DNA of 64,000 bases from Diphasiastrum complanatum (GCA_029204225.1 CM055092.1:99129812-99193811); one strand, 5' to 3'. Counted from the first letter of the stretch, positions 46,794 through 59,629 are shown. The notes: generated by a model from the sequence alone, not told the origin. Program-made: numbers and translations.

Positions 46794-47354
46794 CTATGCT
46801 TCTACTTTCTTTTGTAGACCAAAAATTTTTACACACGCCTCAGCATACTCTAGGTGATCTGCTACCCCTGTACATGTTCGGGCTGCTTGGAGCTGCTTAG
46901 TCAATTCTTCGATCTTCTCTAGGGCCTGCGAATACTCTTCGTGTGCATCTGGCCCAATGCAAGTAGTCGTTTTGGCTGACAACTCCTTTAGCTTAGCAAT
47001 TCCTCCTCGACAAGTGCTTTGTCGTTTTCGAGCAGAATAAGATACTCGACTCGAAAATTCTTTAGCATTTGGTCTTGAAGAGACTACAGCTTTGGAGAAC
47101 GTATCTAGGTTACACCAGAGCTATTGCGTCGTTGCAAGGTAGTTTCAGCCTTTATCGCTTTAAGCCTTCATCATGGAGTTTGGTCTGCAGAGACGTTTTT
47201 TCTGCCCTGACCTTATTAAGATCGGTTGCCAACAAATCAAAATGCTTCTGCAATTCTGCAGATTTGGCTTGGAGCGCCTTATTATTATCCTCAAAAATTT
47301 GGGCTTCCTCGTTCTTCTGGAGCAGTCGGCCCATGAGCGATTTCGCTCATTCAA
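46794..47354 (-). pseudogene. Coiled-coil accessory frame of gypsy element 2
   Basis: Minus strand: 47334-47152 (LLQKNEEAQIFEDNNKALQ...) and 46982-46794 (ALEKIEELTKQLQAARTC...). Heptad pattern with Leu/Ala at a/d positions predicts a coiled coil. It lies upstream of the accessory frame and downstream of the RNase H remnant; the two may be one protein. Confidence 0.5.
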
Positions 47355-47499
47355 AAGTCAGAATTTCTTTACAATAGAAATCATTCCAAGTTCTTCCCTT
47401 TCTATTGTCGAATGATTTTTCTTCGAGGAGCTAAGCTAGCGACTTGCAGGGTATATTGGATGGTCTTTCTTCTATTTGTCCTTCTAGCTCAGACAAAGA

Positions 47500-48873
47500 C
47501 CAATAGCAAATGCTAACACATCAACATAACAATGAAATAGTTTTGTCCAGTTAGGTTGTCTCAGAATTGGAACATTAATCAATCTATGCTTCAATTATTC
47601 GAATGCTCTCTATTGTGTTGCCGTCCAAATATAAGCAGCTTGTTTCTTAAGTAACTGCGTTAAAATAGCAACAATATAGGCATGATTCTGGATAAATCTC
47701 TGATAATAACCCACATGTCCTAGGAAACCCCTTAGTTCATGTAGATTCTTTGGTATCAACAAATTCTTGATAACTTTGACTTTACCTTTGTCGACTTCAA
47801 TACCTCTGCTGGATATTCTATGACCCAGAAAAAGTATACCTTCTCTCATACTGAAAAAACAACTATCTCGACACCTTTGCAATGTAAGCTTCAGTTTTTG
47901 TTTATGAGTCTTAACATTATTGTAAACACATAAATCATCAATGGAAATTCTGAGAAACGTTCTTAGAAAAGCAACAAAAATCAACATCATAATTCTCTGA
48001 AAAGTAGCTGGTCGTTACAAAGACTGAAGGGCATTTTATTGTAGGCATAAGTGCCCCAATTAGTAGTAAAAGTAGTTTTGGTCGATCCTCCTTCCTTACT
48101 CCAATCTGACTTGATTATAACCAGAGAAGCCATAACAGAAACTGTAACGTTCTTGTGCACCTGAATTGGTCTAAAATAGATTATGTGAAAGGTAATGGAT
48201 GGTGATCTTTTTTTGTAATAGCATTCAGCTTTCGGAAATCCTAGCAAATCCGAATCTTGCTAGACTTCTTCTTTGGAACTACAACAATAGGTGATACCCA
48301 TTCACTACTTAAGACGAGATAGATAATATATGCCTTAAGATGCTTGTTGAGTTTATCCTTTACCATTAAAGAGTACTTTGGATTAAAACAATACTCTCTC
48401 TCTCGAACAGGAACTACGTCTTCTTTAAGATCAATGCGGTGCTCACCAAATTTCAAAGATATTCCTTTCAAATCATCGAGCGGCCAAGCAAATACATCTT
48501 GGTACTCTTTCAGTAGTTCAGTAAATTCTGCTAATCCAATCTCTCCAAGGGACTTCAAAACATGCACATATCTTCTAGGTGCAAGTTCAATTAGCTTTGT
48601 AGAATCAAATAGAATTATACCTTCTGTCGTACTGGCCTGGATATGGCCATGAATCTTACGTATAGTTGACTTCATAGATTTATTCTTGTTGTCAGCATGA
48701 TTTTTATCACCAAATTCTTGTTCGGATTCTTCAAATTTGTCATCTGTATCCTCATCATCGGCACCAAAATTTTTCAGAGTTCTGGTCTGCCGCTTTTGAT
48801 TCACGCAAATCAGTATCTGCAGTGCAAACTTTGAAGAATTCTTCTTCATCCTCCGATGAATCATTATTCTCAT
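47500..48873 (-). pseudogene. Gypsy reverse transcriptase and partial RNase H, element 2
   Basis: From 48873: linker, then YQDVFAWPLDDLKGI (start of RT), EHRIDL, SEWVSPIVVVPKKKSSKIRIC (48260). After shifts, 47990-47610 holds IDDLCVY (the catalytic Y/F-x-D-D block, with one Asp pair kept), CRDSCFF, GHRISSRGIEVDKGKVK and ELRGFLGHVGYYQRFI. RNase H begins near 47560 (FHCYVDVSAFAIG) and soon ends. Stops and shifts make it inactive. Confidence 0.85.
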
Positions 48874-49046
48874 AACATTTGAAATAGTTTACATCAATAT
48901 TGATGCCTTAGAGAATATATTAAGATCATATGAAGAATCTTCTGAAGTGAAACTGGTGTCACTCACCGGAGTCTCACCTTTATATTTATCATGGTTCCAA
49001 GTAATAATATGTTCTTCTGGTTTGCCATGATTACTTATCTCACCAG

Positions 49047-49475
49047 TCAAAATCTTAGTTCTCTAGACTTCCAGTGTACACTTGCATTAGTTTGATAAAG
49101 CCAAGGTAATCCGATTAAAACGAAATATGATGACAAACCAAGTGGTTTGATAACAATAAAATTCATTGCAAAATACTTGGCTTGTATATACACTGTTACG
49201 TCATTTAATTCACCAACAGACTTTCTTTGTGTCGAATCGGCCAATTTGATATTTCTTTGGGTTGGTTAAATATTCGTCAACCCCAAGGCACAAGCAATGT
49301 CTTCAATTATTATATTGACACTTGAACCTGAATCAATCGGCACTTTCTCATTTAAACATCCAGCAATCGTAACATTGGTTTCTGGCACACCAAGATCTCC
49401 CAGATCAATGGACAATATACCAATATTTGGCAAGGAAATTGGTTTCTTCTTCTTAGGAGCAGAAAGACTTTTCAA
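49047..49475 (-). pseudogene. Gypsy aspartic protease, element 2
   Basis: Minus strand: KVPIDSGSSVNII is the catalytic D-S/T-G loop of the retroviral-type protease; ALGLTN follows. After a stop, 49244-49047 has the C-terminal block YFVLIGLPWLYQTNASVHW, matching the family's L-G-x-P-W-L. The protease would cut the gag-pol polyprotein. This part is deleted in element 1. Confidence 0.8.
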
Positions 49476-49478
49476 CTG

Positions 49479-51478
49479 CTAACGATAGTGATTATTGTCA
49501 ACCAATAATTGCTCTAAAGTAATGTTAGGACAAAGTGAACCAATATCAGTGACAATATCATAGTCTTTCATCTTCACTTTCGAGATAGGCTTGTTGATAA
49601 TAGCCTCCAAAAGTTTTGTCTTCATAATTTCCATGTCCCCTTCATCAAAGGTAACTTTCTTCTCTACAACAACAATCTGTACCTCAGAATTAATAATTTC
49701 TTTTGCTTCAACAAAAATATCCTTTGAAAATAACTTAGCCGCATCACGATCATAATTAGGATCAGCTTCAGGATATTCTTTTGTTATTGCTTTGGTCGAA
49801 GATTTCTGTTTCGAGGACTTCCTTCGTACCTTTGAAGGTACTTTCGTGTCAAGTTTCGAGGAGCTTTTTCTTCTCATAGTCACTTTAAATAATTTCTCGA
49901 CATCACCATACCAAGATTGGTCAACTGGCTTTGACTGTTTAGGTTCAATGACATCAACCTTCTGCACAACAACATCATCCGAAGATTTTAGTTTCGTATC
50001 AACAGTAGCAGTAGCAGTAGCAATATACTGGTACTTTGGATGCAGCTTCAATGGTTGTGGACAGTCCGGATACTTGTGGCCTGGCTCCTTATAGTTTGAA
50101 TAGAAAGGGATAAATCAAATCAGTTTTTGCGGGTACGAACAGTCCGACGAAAAGTGTCTAGGTTCAACACAATTGTAACAGTTTTTCGAAACTGATTTAT
50201 TCATACTAGAAGGGCCAAAAAATTCTGGCGAGTTGTGTCTCTTTGGTGCAAACTTTGGTTTGCCTTGTTGGAATGGTGCTATAGTACCTTGAACATAATT
50301 GGCAGTTGCATCATCTTGATATATAAAAAGACTTCCTGAGAAGGATCTTCGACATATTTCACCTTCACATATCTACACTCTTCTTTAGAATGTCTAGATG
50401 TACCGCTCTTCGTACACCAAAGTGCTAAGTTCAAAGAAGAAGCTTTTGGTCTCTTGTCTAAAACTTCTAAAATCTGAACTTTCAGATAGTTAAATTTCTT
50501 GTTAAGGTCAGCCATGTTACTTCTCCAAATGTTTTCAACTTTAGAAGTTGACGACTTATTCTCATGATTTTTACCATCTTCTTTTCATTTAGACGTTTGT
50601 TTCTTTGATTGGAATCATCGGTTTCTGTGTTTGATGAGTCGCTATAATCAGAATCACAACTGGAAAACTTAAATGAGATTCAGATTTAGATTCATCTTCA
50701 CTGTCACTAGAGTCATGCTTAGATTTTTGAATACGTCTGGTAGAACATCTTTTACGGGCTAACTTGGAAGTCTCATAATTCTCAGCACTCACTATGACTA
50801 CTGTTAAAGAAGTCATATCTCATTGTCTACAGTATCAGTCAATTTTCAATGGTAAACCTACCAAAACCACTCGATTTGCATTGTGACAGGGTACACGCCC
50901 TTTAGTTTTCCAATCAGATTCTTTACTTTTCGTGTATACCTTCGAAGCGATTCTTTTTTTTTCTTCTAGACATTATTAAGTCGTCCAAGGATTCTAGATG
51001 AATAACGAATTTCTCTAAATTGGTTTAAAAATGCATCTTTCAATAGTACCTAGGTGGTGACATGTCTTGCTTCAACTTGACTATACCATATGCGTGCTTG
51101 CTTTCTCAGAAGACCTGGAAAAATTTGCAGCTTCTCTGCATCAACACCTTGGTTATTCAAGTTAGAAATTGACTCGAACTGTGAAACGTAATTGTCAGCA
51201 TGATCTGAAGATGTTCTTTTAATATAATCATATTTGATCTTCGAGATTGAATTAAAGCAAGGAGCCGGGGCTTCCATAATCGGCTCTGGAACTGGATTAG
51301 CAACTTCAAAATCTAGTTCAGCTATAGTAGAAGCTTCAAGAAGAGAATTTTCCAGTAGGTTTTCAGGATTAACATTCAAGAAGGGTGATTCTCCTCTTTG
51401 CAAAGATTCTTGAATTCTTTTGAAAAAAAATTCTCGAAGTTTCCGATATCTTTCTAGTCGAGCAGCTCTATCTGACAT
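49479..51478 (-). pseudogene. Gypsy gag, element 2
   Basis: The start at 51478 (MSDRAARLERYRKLREFFFKR) lies 50 bases inside the PBS, as expected for gag. It then has the capsid-like part (ADNYVSQFESISN...LRKQARIWYSQVE), broken around 51040. A serine/acidic spacer follows (about 50720-50620), a degenerate knuckle (CTKSGTSRHSKEEC), a degraded CCHC near 50170, and the basic tail 50051-49479 leading to the protease. Left copy is 5' truncated, so this is the only one with the true start. Confidence 0.8.
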
Positions 51479-51528
51479 GCATTAGGGATGGAGATAGAAA
51501 TGTCAGTTTGCATCAACTTGTTTGGTTA

Positions 51529-51546
51529 TCCCCGACAACGGCGCCA
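51529..51546 (-). promoter_or_regulatory. Primer binding site of gypsy element 2
   Basis: The minus strand reads TGGCGCCGTTGTCGGGGA, one base different from the tRNA-Asp complement. It lies 14 bases inside the 5' LTR end. Confidence 0.9.
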
Positions 51547-51560
51547 AAATTTGGTATATT

Positions 51561-52380
51561 TGACAATATACCAACACGAAATTGCTATATTTATGTAGTA
51601 TTTAGATCGTTCCCCAAGGATATAGCTCTTAAAAGATGTCAAGTTGATATTTTATTTACTTATTTTGAATGAAATTGGTCTAAATGAGAATTTGGTTGTC
51701 ATCAGACATTTTGTAAGCAGCCAGTACACTTTTAGAAAAGGTGTGTAGAGAAATGAGTGCTAAACAATAGTCTTCCATTATCAAACTGAATGTAAAGCAT
51801 TCCGCAAATGAAATGTTATGAGAGTAGCTTGAAGGAATTACACTTTGATGGATTAAGTTGTCAGCAAGGATCTGTTCAGGCATGTACGAACAGACAAAAT
51901 GTTAATCTTATTCTTGAACCAATGTGTTCTAGGTAGAAGTCCTCAACAGCTAAAGTCCAATTATGGTTAAAGAACTCAAGTGATTCACGAATATGTTAGA
52001 AACATTTATCTTTGTTACTAACATGAATATAGATCAATAATGCAGTTCCTCAGTCAAGGACTATCATTTGACAACATACATACTTTTCTATCAGCAACTA
52101 TGGAAAACTGCACCAAGGGTATGTTTACTCGAATGCCGAACACAAAGTATTCACTCATACGAGCAAAGCTATTTTAAGATAGTTCTTTAGATCAACTTTA
52201 CGGATATACAGCAAACAACTGTAATGAAAGAAAGTACTTTTTGACCAAATAATGATTGAAGTTCTGTGTACGAGATTGCTAGTAGACTCAAAATCACTCA
52301 CACTCAGCAGTGCAGAGAATAGAAATTAGAAATAATAACCTTTGTCACTCTATTCATTTCTCCAATCTCAAACATACAAT

Positions 52381-52462
<82 letters not shown>

Positions 52463-52811
52463 AATGTGAGAATGAAGAGTGTCTAGGTTTATAATCTACG
52501 GAACAAACAAACACACCTCTAGGAATTCCTGGTGCATCGCTCCATTTACAAATTTTAATTATCATATAAGTTACAAGTACAAATAAATTGTACATTTGAT
52601 GATTCATTGTGACGATTTGAAATCAGTCGCTTCGTATCCAAGTGTCGTTTCATTTCAGGTGGTCATGACTTTAAGTAAAAGGTAGGTCCTTAACAATTAT
52701 ACTTGAAAAATGGTGTAGGCCTCTTCAAAGTATATAGTTGTCCCGCACATATACTCATTCCTAAGTATAAATTGTCATTGTTGATTAAGTATACAAATAT
52801 GTGATATTACA
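51561..52811 (-). repeat. 5' LTR of gypsy element 2
   Basis: 1,251 bp with TG...CA ends, homologous to 10818-12054. It includes the (CT)n run at 52383-52459. Followed on the right by the target duplication CCTCA (52812-52816). Confidence 0.9.
52383..52459. repeat. (CT)n microsatellite in LTR
   Basis: About 38 CT units, equivalent to that at 11650-11725. Confidence 0.98.
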
Positions 52812-55080
52812 CCTCAGGCCTTTCTCTTTGTCTTACGAAGCTTTTCAGTGTTTTCATGAATCGTTCCAAGAAAAATATCCAACGACTATGGATAGTGCCC
52901 GAATTAAAATAAATAAATCAATGTTAGTGAGAGAACATGGGAATTACCACAATAACAATAGTCTAGCATGAACTAAGAATAGGTAATTGACGCAAGTATA
53001 TGATGTACCTGCGATGCCCTTCTGATCTACCAAATGCACAATGAGATGCATTTGAATGGTGAGAATGGATGTGGGAAAGTGCTTCTCGATCAAACACGTT
53101 GCCTCGATGGAGCTTTGTCTTGCCGCCTCAATGGATGTCAGCGGTATCTCTTTGGATGAAATGTATCTTCATATGAAAGAGAAACAACAATGACATACAT
53201 GTTAGTAAGATCATCATCTTGAATCACCCCAAGAAAAAATGATGTGAATCGCATGCGCATTCACCGTACCTCACCAAACCACTATTTTTGTAGATTGCAC
53301 TCCTTAACTGCTCTGTTAAGAACCCTCTCAACACCAAGGGAAGCACAAACAACATGCACAGAAATAATTTGGTCATCTAGATACATATATGCGCAATGAG
53401 ATCATCTTGGAATCACAAGACATGCTATAAAATGTGATTGACAATGTTGAGGTGGAAGAAATGTCAAAAAACATGCCACACCCACCTGTAAAAACTTATG
53501 CCAGTCATGAGACTTTCGTCCACTTAGCTTGTTGTCTCTCACCCTTTAGGCATCGCATGTGTCTTGTTGGAGTTCAAAAAGAGGCTATTGCCCTCTTTAC
53601 AATCGTCTCTCCTTGAGAAGATCCATGGGGCCTTTGGTAGGACAATCGAAGTCCCCACCATTTGTGGCCATAAATCAGCCATCGTTGGCCACATCTTTTA
53701 AATTATCTCGTGCGTCTTTTTTATCTTTCGACCTAGTCAAGTGCTCCCAAATCATGCTCCCGACATTCTTGAATCAGATCCAAAAGATGGATTATCAACA
53801 ATTCCCCCCAATATGGGAGTTCATGACGTATTGATAACCAATTCATGCCAGGAGGGAGTTGCCCTAGATCTTGATTGGATCTCCAAATCCGAAACCAATC
53901 ACTTGCCTACAATATTAACAAACAAGCACACACATTTACTGCAGATTATATATCGTTAGAAGAAATATAAAGAGAGTAATTATAAAATAAATAAATGACA
54001 TGTACCATTAATTGGCCCAAATATGTATCATAGCTTCATGGAATGAGGGCGTTGACCAACAAGTCCATCATGCATAGGGTGATCGAGTGGACGGTATCGA
54101 GTGTGTGTGGCCCTCATAAACCATCTTTCGCAGATGTTGTGAGTGACGTGCTTGCAAATACTGGCCACAAATGGGGCACACATTGTACCTACTAGTTTAG
54201 AGCCCTACATTGAGACAAAACAACCTAGTTAATCGTGGGTCAAATGTTTGAATTGAAAGTAATTTTGTGGATGCACATAAAATTTAATATAATAGCATAG
54301 ATCGAACCAATAGCAAGGACATTTCACCTGAATATTCTCCATATTCAAGAAAGTCGTGCATCGTCCACATCAAGATGCCCTTTACCACAAAATCTCTTTG
54401 ACAATGTCTCAGTGGTCTTTATATATCGCTCACTTGAACTCCTTGCCATAGAATCTTTAGCTCATCTATCAAGGGAGCCATATACACGTCCATATTTTTT
54501 ACCTTGTATTTTTCCAGGATAAGAAAGGCGAGCATTAGGTGCCCCTTCTTTATAATTTGCCAAGATGTTGTAGTTTACAAGGACAACCAACCAAGTGGAC
54601 CATGATGTGGAGTGCAAACCGAATGGATTCACACCATCCATGGCCAACCCCAAATGCAAATGTGAGGCTCATCCTTAAACTCATGCCAGGTAGCATCCAC
54701 GTGCTTCCCTGCTGGAGATTCGATATGGATTCTCATAGTATCGTCTGATGAATGATTGTTCGAATGCCATGTCATTAGTTCCACGATGGAATTACACTTA
54801 AACATGTGGCGCATCCTAGGTATGATGGAAAAATGTCATACCACCTTGATGGGTATGGTCGCTCCTTGTATATCTTGCTTGTAGCGGTGTTTCCCAGAAC
54901 ATGGACACGTGCTTGCCTCTGGCAAACTCATCTCGATATAAGATGCAATCATTAGGACATGCATGAATACTCTTGTAATCCATGCCAACCACAGATAGCA
55001 TTTTCTTGGCTTCTTGTCGAGACGTCGCCATTGTGTTATTTGGGAGCAACATTTTCTTGAGCAAACTGTGACAAAACATA
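52812..55080 (-). pseudogene. CACTA TNP2 transposase, 5' part
   Basis: Minus strand, high to low: 55079-54816 contains KMLSVVGMDYKSIHACPNDCILYR, a TNP2 hallmark. RHMFKCNSIVELMTWHSN follows near 54810. HLGLAMDGVNPFGLHSTSWSTW (54659-54590) is the conserved catalytic-region block. Around 53500 KSHDWHKFLQ appears, around 53060-53000 EKHFPTSILTIQMHLIVHL. It ends RQRERPE at the gypsy insertion. Stops, shifts and probable introns break it. It would recognise and cut CACTA termini; I did not find the terminal CACTA repeats. Confidence 0.85.
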
Positions 55081-55400
55081 TGTTTATATAATTAGTGATA
55101 TATAGTTTGTCACAACGCGTGAATTAAAAATAAAATGAGATTAGAGCAATTTGTCTATAACACACATGAAGCTAGCAAGCTTACTCAAACAAATTCACAC
55201 TCGCATCTGACCACCCGTGCTTAGTTTGCAAGTTCAAAAGTAACAAACAAACTCACAACTTTGATATTTGTACACCCTCGTACAAAGGAGTAGATGCCAA
55301 GCCACGCATCATCTCTTCTTCCCATGTCAATGTGGCCTTAGGTGGATTTTTGAAGAATGCCTCCTTGTTTGTTGTGAATCCATTGAGGATGCGAAGGGGG
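55081..55400. other. CACTA 5' flank, no gene seen
   Basis: AT-rich sequence upstream of the TNP2 frame, running up to the inner edge of the inverted-repeat arm B'. No CACTA terminal repeat was recognised. Confidence 0.4.
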
Positions 55401-56580
55401 GATCCAATAAGCAAGTAGTAGAAAAAAACAAATCAAAGGTGAATTTCTTTTAGTAGAAAAGGCTTGGTCATTTTATAGGTGAATGTTTTAAGAGGAAGAT
55501 GACTTTAACAAAAGGGCGGTAGCCAAGGTAACTTTACATTTGATAAGGTTGATGGGAGTTCCCTTATGATATCTTCAAATATTATGTGTTATCTAATGGA
55601 TCATGGGATTCAAGGTGGACAGGTAGGTGCTTCTGCTAGTTCTCACATGACTAGTCACAATTAGGAGAAAAACATAATATTAAGAAACATAGTAGGATTT
55701 ATAAGCTAGAAGCTTCTATTTATAAGCATGGAGAAGTTAAGAATGTTATGCAAATTGTGACTTTGGTTGAGTTGTGGCACAAGAGATTGGGACATCCAAT
55801 TTAGATGCATACATTTTTTGGTCAATTATAATCTAACCGGTCTACCTCTTGATTTTTTTACAATATACAACACATGTTTACTACAAAACAATATACAACA
55901 CATTTGATACATTGATTATTAATGACAATAGTAGGCATACCTAGATATACTTACTTAAGAGCATGGAACAAGTGAAGGAGACATTCTTTAAGTTTAAATC
56001 TATGATGGAGAACGAAATCAACATCAAGATCAAAATATTGAGATTAAGCAATATGAGTAGATTCCTAAAGACTCTATCAAAATTTGTGACAACACATGGT
56101 ATTCAAAGTAAAATTTCTTATCCAAAGACTCCTCAACAAAATGAAATGGACAAGAGATAAAATAGAAGTTTTCGAGTGTTCTAACGCTACCACTTTAGGT
56201 GGATGAGACAATTAATTACACTTAACTTCATTTCAAATAGGCCACCATTTGCTCCACTTGATGGTAAGTTATCTTATGCAATTCTTTAAGATAAACACCT
56301 CAAAGTGTTTTCATGCAAAAAGCTTGTTTGCCTTAAAAAAAGAACACTTGTATGGGCTCAAGCAAGCCCCAAGATATTTGAATGCTCGATTCGAAATTTC
56401 TAGCTTGGGCTTTAGTTCATTGTGAGTGAGCATAATGCATTTTCTTAACATCACATTTATGATTGATGAATTTAACATCAAACTTTTATAATATATGTTG
56501 ATGACACTGTTCAAGAAAGATAGTCATGGAGAAATTGTAAAGATCAAGCTAGCACTTAGCCAAGTGTTTAAAATAAAGCT
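55401..56580 (+). mobile_element. Ty1/copia pol relic in arm B'
   Basis: Plus-strand counterpart of 4500-5650. Pre-integrase WHKRLGHP at about 55775, integrase end (MEQVKETFFKFKSMMENE..., PKTPQQNEMDKR, 55963-56160) and an RT piece (YGLKQAPRYLNARFE, about 56355). Stops and an internal deletion make it inactive. The gag part lies on segment C and is absent here. Confidence 0.8.
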
Positions 56581-57877
56581 TGGTTTAAGAGATAGTAAGC
56601 GAGGTATAAGAGATAGAGAAGCAACCTCTGAAGAAACTACTCTCTATAAAAGCTCATGAGCAGGCTCATATAGTTAACAACTAATGGATTCATGAATAAT
56701 TTCTTAAAATTTACTTTTGCCCTTTAATTTGTTAGACAAAAGTTGAATCAATTAGTCACATCTATGTTAATTAAAAGAGCATTCCTTAGTGTAATACACC
56801 AAGATTTCTAGTATATGTAGCGAGCAATTAGTAATGCAGCTCCTCGTAATATAGCTAATAATCCTTGCAATGCTCCTTTCGATCCCCAATTATTTGCATC
56901 TACACGATTCATAGAAAGATACTAAAATGATCTCAAAAGCTCCAAGAACAAAGGATTCCAGGCAAGCTATGATCATCATCCAAGTGACTATAGCCATAGT
57001 ATGCACTTTCACATAAGAATTCAAACCTTCAGCACATAAGAATGTATGGGATCTAAACCACCAAGAGTTTGAAGGATATGCCAAGCCTCAAATTTTGCTT
57101 CAGGGTAGAATAATAGTTCAGGTTGTTTGATCTACAATGCCCTCAAAAGTTATTATTTCTTGTTGCAGTTATCCAAAGAAGGAATAATAACTTCTGAGAT
57201 TTCGGCACATAGAAAGACATCTAGATCTGAAGCTAATTTCCGATAGACAAGAATATGTATTATGTTGAAGCTCAAGTGAATTAAGATATAATTCTACAAG
57301 AGAGAAGAAATTCAGAAAGGTATCGTAAGTATATTTCAGGGAATTTGTCATATTAAATATCAAGTAGCTTTATGTGGGCATTGTAGATCAAGTAGCTTCA
57401 TGTGGGATCATCATGAAAATTTCACCTTCCATGTAGCCCTTAATTCCAAAAAAGAAGAAGAAATTGGACAGCATGTTAATGCTCAAAAAGGTAATAAAAT
57501 AGAATGTTATGAGCTCTGCAGACAGAACATTAACTTCATAGTTATATTCCAGAACTCCCTGGTGTGACAATTCATGATATAGATAAATATATGCCTTGTA
57601 CAAGCACAGAACTTATCCAGGTGAATGGAAAGAATCCCGCTCATTTTCTATGATTGTATCAGTTTTGTACTGTACCAATCAATTGTTTATCTAACTAATA
57701 TATCCTGCGAATTAGGAGCGTCTTAAAAAACGAGATATGCCGATATAAACTAATCTATAACTGGCTATTTATGTCGTCCGGACACAGCCGCTAGAGATAT
57801 TTTTAGGACAGCTATATAAGAGATCCAACAGCCACCATCTTGGCTGGAAAAAGTCTGATAACAGACTAGACTGGCTG
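56581..57877. other. ARD 3' flank in arm B', no gene seen
   Basis: Counterpart of 3201-4480. AT-rich, with no motif recognised. Confidence 0.4.
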
Positions 57878-59629
57878 TCACTGAGTGGTAATCCGGTGTC
57901 TATGAATGGCCGCAGGGTTATTCAGCACTTTGTCCACGTATTGTTTCCTGTACCACGATCCAGACAATGATTCTTTCCTGTACCACGATCCAGACAATGA
58001 GAGCAACGTAAAAGAGCTTGCTTTTTTTCGTGGTAGTCGAAAACTTTATGAATGTTAAGATAATTTTGCGAATGTTACCCAATGCTGAGGCTGGCTTTCT
58101 TACCTTGCAGCACTTTCACTCTCCGCTCCATGCTGGGTCCTGTATGGAACGTCTGTGTACAAGAGAAGTGCCTGTACCCAAGTATGCTGGCTTTAGAGTG
58201 TAACACTAGCACTGCAATCAACAAGATTCTGAAATCGTTATGATGGGAAAAAGTTTCATTCATGGTGGCATTACCTTGATATAATTGTTCTCATCAATCG
58301 TAAACCTGTGAAATATTCCTGGAGGAAGAACAATCATATCACCCTTAGTTACGCGGAAACGAATCCATTTACCGTTATAATCTCGAATGTCCCAGTAGCC
58401 TGCAAACGCAAGATCAACCCATTACGGCTAAATTGTTCTTGCAATCACTGAATTTGACTGAAAACAGAGACAAAACAACATATTCTATTTTTTAAGCTAA
58501 TATTCGTTAATGGCCTCTTCTGACCGTTGCCATCAAGTATCAACCGTATTTCCTCTTGAGAATGCATATGTTCTTGGAAAAATCCTTTCACTTTTTTTTC
58601 GAAATCTTCCATCTCTTTGGGGCAAACAGTCACGACCTCCTAGTGCCACGCATCATTGAGAATATTAGAATATTGCGATTCCAATAACAAACTCAAGCTG
58701 ATAGAAACTCCAGAGTCACAAACCAACTGAATCAATTTAGGCGAGGACAATACCGAGTATTTGTACCCACGATCCATCTTGATTGTTTCTAGCAAAGTGT
58801 TCTTTTCCCATTCGTCTACATCAAGCTTCCATGTCAGCACTCCCTGCTCTGACAGTCAAAACTTGCATAGTTAGTAAATTGAGCTTGAATTTGCTCCTTT
58901 CATATCCTCTCCAATATCTCCAATAGGTACAAGCAAAACTAATCTTAGTAGTTGCTTGTTGAGTGTGAATACCGTGGATGTGTTCCTGTGGCACTGGACG
59001 ATTGGGACTAAACTTGTCCGTAAGCCGGTGATCCTCATCGTTTGCATTGTACTCCCAAGCTTCCAACTCTTTCTACATTCAGTGAAAACAATATAAGTAG
59101 AACGTCTTAACTAGCAAAAGCCTTTGTAACTGAAATGTCATAACTGATCAACCATTTAGTATCAGTCCATTTATAGGTTGCTGTGTCCATGTTAGAAAAA
59201 TGTTGGCAAGACTATGTGAAGTGATGAAGGAAAGAAAGCGATGTGTACTGCTTGCATGGGCTTTGGATCAAACCATCTTTCGACTCAAAAACATGTTCTC
59301 ACCAATTCCGAAAGAAAAACTTCCTCTGACAAGCTAATATATAGAAATGCAACCGAATGCAAGAGAAATTAATTAGAGTAAGTGACGGATCGTGGAAAAG
59401 CAAGCTGAATTAAACTCACACTCTGGCCAGTCTATGTTCAATCATTATCCGACACTACTAAGCAATGACCTGCCAGGTGCCCGTCCTCACTCCCAAATAG
59501 CTACGAAATATACAATTAGTTACAACCAACTATCAACACATAGCATTGACGAAAACTCCAGCTGCGAACGAGCATCACAAAAACAAGTTTGTAAACACAC
59601 ACCTGAACGTGAATCTGGGCAATATCCAT
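57878..59629 (-). CDS. ARD: Acireductone dioxygenase, copy 2 (seven exons, intact)
   Basis: Same gene as copy 1, in the inverted arm. Minus-strand exons are 59629-59603, 59072-58973, 58848-58754, 58639-58525, 58399-58275, 58171-58104 and 57947-57878, again 600 nt and 199 residues. All donors are GT, including intron 2. Metal ligands H98, H100, E104 and H143 are present ([12 protein letters not shown]). Differences from copy 1 include Gln for Leu at residue 44, normally hydrophobic in E-L-G-V, and Gln for Glu at two places. A 30-bp tandem duplication copies the last acceptor: a second possible start of exon 7 at 57977 would add ten residues in frame. The product converts acireductone in the cytosolic methionine salvage pathway. 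Its TATA region is duplicated upstream. Confidence 0.92.

Larger units (their letters stand above)
43786..51438 (-). repeat. Segment D': duplicated CACTA + gypsy nest, right copy
   Basis: It corresponds to 9197-16877. It keeps the protease and later regions missing in the left copy but has lost about 1.0 kb of the 3' LTR. Beyond 51438 this copy continues with the true 5' end of the gypsy element and the rest of the CACTA gene. Confidence 0.93.
45359..52811 (-). mobile_element. Ty3/gypsy element 2, nested in CACTA, with both LTR ends
   Basis: The ends are 3' LTR remnant 45359-45596 and full 5' LTR 51561-52811. Target duplication CCTCA is at 45354-45358 and 52812-52816. PBS 51529-51546 (-), polypurine tract 45597-45612 (-). 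Internal order on the minus strand: gag, protease, RT, partial RNase H, coiled-coil frame, accessory frame. No integrase recognised. The removal of this element restores the CACTA reading order (RQRERPE | GSMAEE). Confidence 0.92.
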
